Program-made: the position numbers and the translations under genes
In this document: positions 23,760-28,762 of the stretch, in pieces
Position numbering within the stretch: position 1 is the stretch's first letter
Layout: every line of letters starts with the position of its first letter
From: UBA9926 sp023261215
GTDB lineage: Bacteria > Pseudomonadota > Gammaproteobacteria > Pseudomonadales > Azotimanducaceae
Length of the DNA stretch: 28,762 bases
Assembly (NCBI GenBank): GCA_038136035.1
Contig: JAYPYV010000034.1
Span: 1-28,762 of the forward strand
Reading direction: 5' to 3'
The notes under the pieces: generated by a model
The model's input: only the letters and a program-made list of their open reading frames with translations
What the model was told of the DNA's origin: nothing
Databases searched by the model: none

Positions 23760-25401
23760 GTTGTTGCTGCACCTCATGCGTTTCAAATTCGATATCCCGT
23801 GCTTCTCGCACTCGGGCAAACGCCTCCTTCAAGAGCGCGGCGACACTGGCCAATTGGATATCGGACAGGCTTTGTCCATCGCAGCTGTATGCCATTGGCA
23901 CGGCCGTTTGAAGCAGCGTCGACAAGCCTGAACCCAAGTTAACGGCTTCATCAATTTTCGTCAACACGGTGCCAAATACCGGCGCATGGGCATACTCGCT
24001 GAGCACCACATCCGCCAATCCTGGCTGGCTGGTGGCCGAGGCAATGAGCAAATTCTTCGCGTAGCCACCATGCATTTTGATACGCGCCAAATGCTGGTTC
24101 ATTCGCACATCTCGCTCGCTCATTCCGGCTGAATCAATCAGCACCAGTTGCTTATCCATGTTCTGCTTAAGCGCGAAAGTCAGTTGTTCTTCGTCGTGTG
24201 CAGTTTGAACGGAAATACCAAGAAGCTTACCGAACGTTGCTAATTGATCCTGACCGCCTATCTTGAATGCATCGGTACTAATCAACCCAACGGAGGCTCG
24301 ACCATGAAGCAACGCATAACGAGCTGCCAACTTAGCCACGGTGGTGGTTTTACCAACGCCGGATGCGCCGATCACGGAGAAAACACCCCCTGATTGAATG
24401 AGATCACGATCTGTCACCTGGATCGATGCTAAAAGTGCGGCATGAACCCGCTGACAACGGCTGGTTGACTCATTCACAGCCCCAGAGGCGGCTTCTACAT
24501 CAATCGCATCGGTCAGGACATCCATCACCCGCTCAACGGCAGGGTGACCGAGCCCCATTTCAGTGAGGAGTTCTCTGCACTGAACTTCAACAGGCGTATC
24601 GCGCCCTTGAAGGGAACGTAGGCGCGTCAATTCTTTTCGCAGCAGGGATTTAAGTTCGACCAACTCTTCGCCTAGCCCGGTTAGGCGATCAGCGGCTGAC
24701 AAACGTGGCACGGCAAAGGATTGCCCACTTTCGGCTGATTCGACCTCTTTAGATGGCAAAGCTTCGCCGGCTGGACTCACAACTGACTGCTTTGAAGATG
24801 CAGAGCGCACAGTCTCTTCCAGATGCGTTTGGCGAATCTCAATTTCAGGTTCGGTCGCCTCGGGCTCGAGCGATTGAAGGGTTGTTTGCGTTGCTGAGAT
24901 GCCAGTCGCGCCCGTCACAGGGGCTTTCTCTTGCTCTGAAGCATCAGCTTCCTGAGCCTTAATTTCCTCTCGAGCTGAACGCCAGAGCGAAGTGAGCGTC
25001 AGGCCTTCTTTTGTTGAATGATCCGATGGCACCTTCGCACCTTGATCGGGTTCACCGGCGCCAGCCGACGCTCGCACCTCATTAGACAAGGGTGCATCTA
25101 GGCTGATGTCTTCTGCGGGCTCAGACCGCGTTTGTTGTGCGCGAGCCCCCAATTCTGGTCGATGCTCGGCCTGGTTGCGACGGGTCATCGAGATGCCAAA
25201 GTCTGAGACTTCGACCTTGGCTCTCTTTCTCTTCTGATCTCTCACGTCAATGGCTTCCGCATCAAACTCTTTGGTTGCAAGGATCTCGATGCGATTACCT
25301 ACCCGACGATTCGACAGAATCACGGCTTCGGGCCCCAGGACATTGCGAACACTTAACATCCCTTCTCGCACGTCATCCGTTAAAAATCGTTTGATTTCCA
25401 T
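23752..25401 (-). CDS. flhF: FlhF, SRP-type GTPase for polar flagellar placement
   Basis: This 549-residue GTPase recruits early flagellar parts to the cell pole. The short conserved N-terminus (MEIKRFLTDDVREGM...VLGPEAVILSNRRVG) is followed by a long low-complexity, Glu/Ser/Ala-rich and probably disordered region (about 75-245). The NG domain occupies about 250-530: an N-domain four-helix bundle, P-loop GASGVGKTTTVAK (near 345), DAFKIGGQDQL, the G3-like DSAGMSERD and TKIDEAVNLGSGLS. The start at 25401 has an excellent ribosome binding site, ggaggaagaag directly upstream; the longer frame to 25473 lacks one. It lies 135 bp after flhA and overlaps fleN by eight bases. Confidence 0.95.
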   Translation of the reverse strand: MEIKRFLTDDVREGMLSVRNVLGPEAVILSNRRVGNRIEILATKEFDAEAIDVRDQKRKRAKVEVSDFGISMTRRNQAEHRPELGARAQQTRSEPAEDISLDAPLSNEVRASAGAGEPDQGAKVPSDHSTKEGLTLTSLWRSAREEIKAQEADASEQEKAPVTGATGISATQTTLQSLEPEATEPEIEIRQTHLEETVRSASSKQSVVSPAGEALPSKEVESAESGQSFAVPRLSAADRLTGLGEELVELKSLLRKELTRLRSLQGRDTPVEVQCRELLTEMGLGHPAVERVMDVLTDAIDVEAASGAVNESTSRCQRVHAALLASIQVTDRDLIQSGGVFSVIGASGVGKTTTVAKLAARYALLHGRASVGLISTDAFKIGGQDQLATFGKLLGISVQTAHDEEQLTFALKQNMDKQLVLIDSAGMSERDVRMNQHLARIKMHGGYAKNLLIASATSQPGLADVVLSEYAHAPVFGTVLTKIDEAVNLGSGLSTLLQTAVPMAYSCDGQSLSDIQLASVAALLKEAFARVREARDIEFETHEVQQQHA

Positions 25402-25536
25402 CTTCTTCCTCCAACCCAAGGTGCAGTCACCGCTGCCCCTCTTTACCGAAATGTCCTGCTGTTCTAAGGACACTTCCCATCACTGTCTTTTTTCTTCGAT
25501 CGGCTGCATCGCCGTTACAAACGCGCCGCTCGGTTC

Positions 25537-27648
25537 CTACTTCGCCGCCGCACCGCCAATACTGCCGCTGACCTTAATTCGCTTCTCTGGCGGAATCTCG
25601 TCGTAAGCGAGCACGTGCAGACCTCGATTGTTCGTTCGAACCAGGCTCGCAAGCCAAGACCGAATCGTTGCCGCCACCAGCAACACCGCCGGCTTACCTT
25701 CACCCTCCATTCGCGCCACACCCTGGCTGATCTGCTGCAACATCTGTTCTGCGAGCCCGGGTTCTAAGCCCATACTGGTCTGCTGACCTCTTAAGGTGTC
25801 TTGCAACATCTGTTCCAACTGTGGGTCCAGGGACAAAACCTCGAGCTCGTCTTCTAACCCATTGATTTGTTGATAAATTGTTCGAGAGAGCGCCATTCGG
25901 ACCCCCGATGTCAAGGCGTCAGGATCTTGACTCTTGAGCGCGCCTTCCGCCAAAGCTTCGGCGATGGTTCGAACGTCGCGAATGGGGATGCCCTCAGCCA
26001 ACAAGTTCTGCATGACTTTGAGCACGGCACCCAGGCTTAAGAGATTTGGGACCAAACTCTCCACGAGCTTGGGCGAGGTTTTCGCGAGGTTATCCAGCAG
26101 CATTTGAACTTCGTCGTGACCGAGGAATTCATGGGCATAGTCTTTCAGCAGTTGGCTTAAGTGGGTCGCTATCACGGTCCCCGCATCCACCACGGTATAG
26201 CCCATGGCCTGGGCTTCCTCTCGCTGAGTCGGTTCAATCCAAACCGTATCGAGACCAAAGGTTGGATCTTTGGCCGCGATGCCACTCAGATCCCCAAACA
26301 CTTGCCCCGGATTAATCGCCATTTCTTTGCCAGGGTAGATCACGCCACGACCGACGGGGACACCCATGACCATGATTTGATAATGGTTAGGGTCGAGATC
26401 CAGATTGTCTCGAATGTGCACAGACTGGAGCAGAAACCCCAAGTCCTGAGATATTTTCTTACGAACGCTACGGATACGGCCGAGCAACTCACCGCCTTGA
26501 TTCTTATCGACCAACGAAATCAAGCGATAGCCAACTTCCAGCGCGATCATGTCCATTGGCGGCACGTCCTGCCAATTGAGCTCTTCGACGTCTGCCGTCG
26601 GTGCAGGCAACTTTTCGAGTTCGGCCTGCGCTTCGCTCTCGCTTGCTGCCGCTGTTTTATTGGCCACCCAATACCCAGCGCCAGCCATCGCCGCAGCAAG
26701 CGCGAGGAACACGGCATTCGGCATGCCAGGCACTAGTCCCAGGCTGCCAATCACCGCCGCCGCGATAAACAAGGGTCGTGGCGAGCTAAACAGCTGCGAT
26801 AAGATCTGATCGTTCATTTCCGCGCTGTCTGAGATTCGAGTGACCACAATCGCCGTGGCCGTCGAGAGCAGGAGCGATGGAATTTGGGCAACCAAGCCAT
26901 CCCCGATCGTCAACAGGATGTAGTTTTCAGCCGCCACACTCAGCGACAAATTGTGCTGAGCCATCCCGACGATCAGTCCACCGATGATATTGATGAATAG
27001 AATCAAAATACCGGCGATGGCGTCCCCACGAACAAACTTGCTGGCACCATCCATTGACCCGTAAAAATCCGCTTCTCGGGCGATGTCAGCTCGGCGCTGA
27101 CGCGCCTCATCCTGAGAAATCACCCCGGCATTCATGTCGGCATCAATCGCCATTTGCTTACCGGGCATGGCATCCAACGTAAAACGTGCCGAAACCTCAG
27201 AGACCCGGCCCGCACCTTTGGTGACCACAACAAAATTGATGATGACCAATATTGCAAAGACCACGAGGCCCACGGTGTAGTTACCGCCCACCACAAAATC
27301 GCCAAATGCTTGAATGACCTTACCGGCCGCATCGGTCCCTGTATGGCCCTCGAGCAAGACGACTCGCGTCGAAGCAAGGTTAAGGGCAAGGCGCAGCAAC
27401 GTTGCAATCAACAGAATCGTCGGGAACACCGCAAAATCCAGCGGTCGCAAGCTATAGACCGCCGCCAACAGCACGACCAGTGACAGAGCGATGTTGAACG
27501 TAAACAGTAAATCCAGCGCCAGCGGCGGTAGCGGCAACACCATCATCGCGAGCAGCGTGATGATCAAAATCGGCGTGCCGATGCCGATGGCTTTCATGAA
27601 ATTCGGTGCATCAGCACCTTGCATCACTGCGGCAGTATTCGTACTCAT
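25537..27648 (-). CDS. flhA: FlhA, flagellar type III export gate protein
   Basis: This is a 703-residue component of the flagellar export apparatus. The N-terminal half has about eight TM helices (roughly 20-325), with the conserved cytoplasmic FHIPEP-type loop containing SARFTLDAMPGKQMAIDADMN (about 155-190). The C-terminal cytoplasmic domain (about 350-690) forms the nonameric ring that docks chaperone-substrate complexes. The start at 27648 (MSTNTAAV) is favoured over the ATG six bases upstream because aaggtg is then correctly spaced. This ATG overlaps the flhB stop (ATGA), which indicates translational coupling. Confidence 0.96.
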   Translation of the reverse strand: MSTNTAAVMQGADAPNFMKAIGIGTPILIITLLAMMVLPLPPLALDLLFTFNIALSLVVLLAAVYSLRPLDFAVFPTILLIATLLRLALNLASTRVVLLEGHTGTDAAGKVIQAFGDFVVGGNYTVGLVVFAILVIINFVVVTKGAGRVSEVSARFTLDAMPGKQMAIDADMNAGVISQDEARQRRADIAREADFYGSMDGASKFVRGDAIAGILILFINIIGGLIVGMAQHNLSLSVAAENYILLTIGDGLVAQIPSLLLSTATAIVVTRISDSAEMNDQILSQLFSSPRPLFIAAAVIGSLGLVPGMPNAVFLALAAAMAGAGYWVANKTAAASESEAQAELEKLPAPTADVEELNWQDVPPMDMIALEVGYRLISLVDKNQGGELLGRIRSVRKKISQDLGFLLQSVHIRDNLDLDPNHYQIMVMGVPVGRGVIYPGKEMAINPGQVFGDLSGIAAKDPTFGLDTVWIEPTQREEAQAMGYTVVDAGTVIATHLSQLLKDYAHEFLGHDEVQMLLDNLAKTSPKLVESLVPNLLSLGAVLKVMQNLLAEGIPIRDVRTIAEALAEGALKSQDPDALTSGVRMALSRTIYQQINGLEDELEVLSLDPQLEQMLQDTLRGQQTSMGLEPGLAEQMLQQISQGVARMEGEGKPAVLLVAATIRSWLASLVRTNNRGLHVLAYDEIPPEKRIKVSGSIGGAAAK

Positions 27649-28762
27649 GTCCATTCACCTTGAAATTTCTGAGGGACATCAAAATATTTCGGTCGAACAG
27701 GCTTAGATTGCGCGACCGGTGAGAGATGCTTCAATTGATAGATATAGGCCAAGACTTGCGCGACCGCTTTATAGAGATCGCCTGGGATCTCCTGCCCCAC
27801 TTTGACCATAAAGTAGAGTGCTCGCGCGAGCGGCGGTGCCTCAAAAATCGGCACTTCGTGCGCTTCGGCGACTTCCCTGATTCTTGCCGCAACAAAGTCC
27901 TGTCCTTTGGCAACGACACGAGGCGCACCCCAACCGTTTTGCTCATAGGACAGCGCCACAGCGTAATGCGTTGGGTTGGTGATGATGACATCGGCCTTTG
28001 GCACCGCATCCATCATTCGCTGCTCAGCCATTTGCCGCTGCAGACGACGCAGCTGGCTTTTCACTTCTGGGCGGCCTTCGCTGTCTTTCATCTCGTCCTT
28101 TACTTCTTGACGAGTCATCATCAACTGATCTTTGTACTGCCATAACTGGTAGGGCACATCGATCGCGGCAACCAAAATCAGCACCGCACTGAAGCCGATG
28201 AAAGACCACATCAGCAGGTCACCCATGTGGGAAAGCGCCACCACAAAGGACTGAAGACCAAGCGAGACCAGCTCATTAACCGAGTAGTAAATGATGGTGA
28301 CCGCGACTGCGCCCACGAGCAAAAACTTACAAATCGCCTTGATAAGCTCAACAAGACTTTGCAGACCAAACATTCGCTTCAGCCCTTTCAACGGGTCGAG
28401 CTTTTCGAACTTGGGCGTGAGTGAATCCACGCTGAAATTCAATCCGCCCATGGCTGCAGGGCCCAGGAACGCTGACGCCAAAAAGAGGCACATAATCGGA
28501 ATGACCGCAGCAATCCCCAACTGAACCAGCTGAGAGATAGCGATATAAACTGAGTCCACCGAGTTGAGCGTCTTTGGGTTAAACCCCAGACCTGACGTCA
28601 TCAGAGTGGTCAAATCACCCATTAGGCTATGACCGAGGAAAACGAGACCCACGGCGGCGGCCACCAAGGACAGCAGCGTGTTGAGCTCTCGTGAGCGAGG
28701 CACCTGCCCTTTATCGCGCGCCTCTTTAAGGCGGCGCTCAGTAGGTTCCTCTGTTTTTTGTT
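27645..28762 (-). CDS. flhB: FlhB, flagellar export specificity switch (5' end beyond window)
   Basis: The frame is open to the right edge (371 residues visible), and the first visible residues, QKTEEPTERRLKEARDKGQ, match the start of the family, so only about ten residues are missing. Four TM helices follow (about 30-215), then a cytoplasmic domain with the autocleavage motif NPTH (coded at 27966-27977), where cleavage between Asn and Pro allows the switch from hook to filament export. The C-terminus after the EAPPLARALY segment is typical. A GTG (Val in KGQVPRS) could be mistaken for the start if the edge is ignored. It is the first visible gene of the flhB-flhA-flhF-fleN-fliA run. Confidence 0.95.
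   Translation of the reverse strand, partial: QKTEEPTERRLKEARDKGQVPRSRELNTLLSLVAAAVGLVFLGHSLMGDLTTLMTSGLGFNPKTLNSVDSVYIAISQLVQLGIAAVIPIMCLFLASAFLGPAAMGGLNFSVDSLTPKFEKLDPLKGLKRMFGLQSLVELIKAICKFLLVGAVAVTIIYYSVNELVSLGLQSFVVALSHMGDLLMWSFIGFSAVLILVAAIDVPYQLWQYKDQLMMTRQEVKDEMKDSEGRPEVKSQLRRLQRQMAEQRMMDAVPKADVIITNPTHYAVALSYEQNGWGAPRVVAKGQDFVAARIREVAEAHEVPIFEAPPLARALYFMVKVGQEIPGDLYKAVAQVLAYIYQLKHLSPVAQSKPVRPKYFDVPQKFQGEWT

Noticed and set aside
25452..25472. tgtcct/aggaca hairpin between flhA and flhF
   Set aside because: A 6-bp stem with a 9-base loop and no T-run, inside an operon; not supportable as a terminator or attenuator.
25402..25536. Possible sigma-28 or sigma-54 promoter for flhF
   Set aside because: Only partial matches (gccgatcg) with wrong spacing to any -35-like or -24 element.

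Overview
The window looks like a chromosomal contig, probably from a metagenome assembly, of a motile aerobic gammaproteobacterium. Support comes from the gene order flhB-flhA-flhF-fleN-fliA-motC-motD, which is typical of polarly flagellated gammaproteobacteria such as Pseudomonas, from type IV pilus-type genes, and from several O2-dependent catabolic enzymes (two Rieske oxygenases, a P450, a luciferase-like oxidoreductase, an acyl-CoA dehydrogenase). No rRNA, tRNA, CRISPR array or insertion sequence was seen. The organism cannot be named from this sequence.

Layout. (1) 1-3662: pilus module. A prepilin (1-923, minus, runs off the left edge) carries a cysteine-rich tandem-repeat tail. It is preceded in the same transcription unit by a small one-TM protein (925-1353). 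Divergent from them is a GspE/PilB-type assembly ATPase with a C-terminal response-regulator receiver domain (1548-3662). (2) 4016-7753, minus: PaaI-like thioesterase, a secreted hypothetical, a small protein start-stop coupled to a Rieske oxygenase alpha subunit, and a luciferase-like monooxygenase. This resembles a small catabolic locus. (3) 8073-10710: an orphan TrpF-like isomerase (minus), divergent from an overlapping PpiC-HupE/UreJ pair (plus). (4) 10802-13206, minus: a divergent NRAMP-family transporter and a cytochrome P450. (5) 13207-19420: a 686-bp non-coding region with a short degenerate tandem repeat, a second Rieske oxygenase (plus), a cupin (minus), signal peptide peptidase SppA (plus) and an ACAD10/11-like acyl-CoA dehydrogenase (plus) ending at a strong intrinsic terminator. 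(6) 19490-28762, minus: an SGNH hydrolase and the flagellar block. Transcription there runs flhB>flhA>flhF>fleN>fliA>motC>motD, with flhB cut by the right edge.

The flagellar genes cover the export gate (FlhA, FlhB), polar placement and number control (FlhF, FleN), the late sigma factor (FliA) and one stator pair (MotC, MotD). The chemotaxis genes that lie between fliA and motC in Pseudomonas are absent.

The run of 100 Ns inside motD (21021-21120) is flanked by an identical 55-base sequence on each side. Removing the Ns and one copy restores a single in-frame 288-residue MotD, so the gap is almost certainly a scaffolding artefact between overlapping contig ends.

The items most worth a second look are the cysteine-repeat pilin, the ATPase-receiver fusion, the NRAMP protein lacking both canonical metal-binding motifs, the small protein coupled to the Rieske oxygenase, and a coding-like but start-less stretch at 3830-4015.
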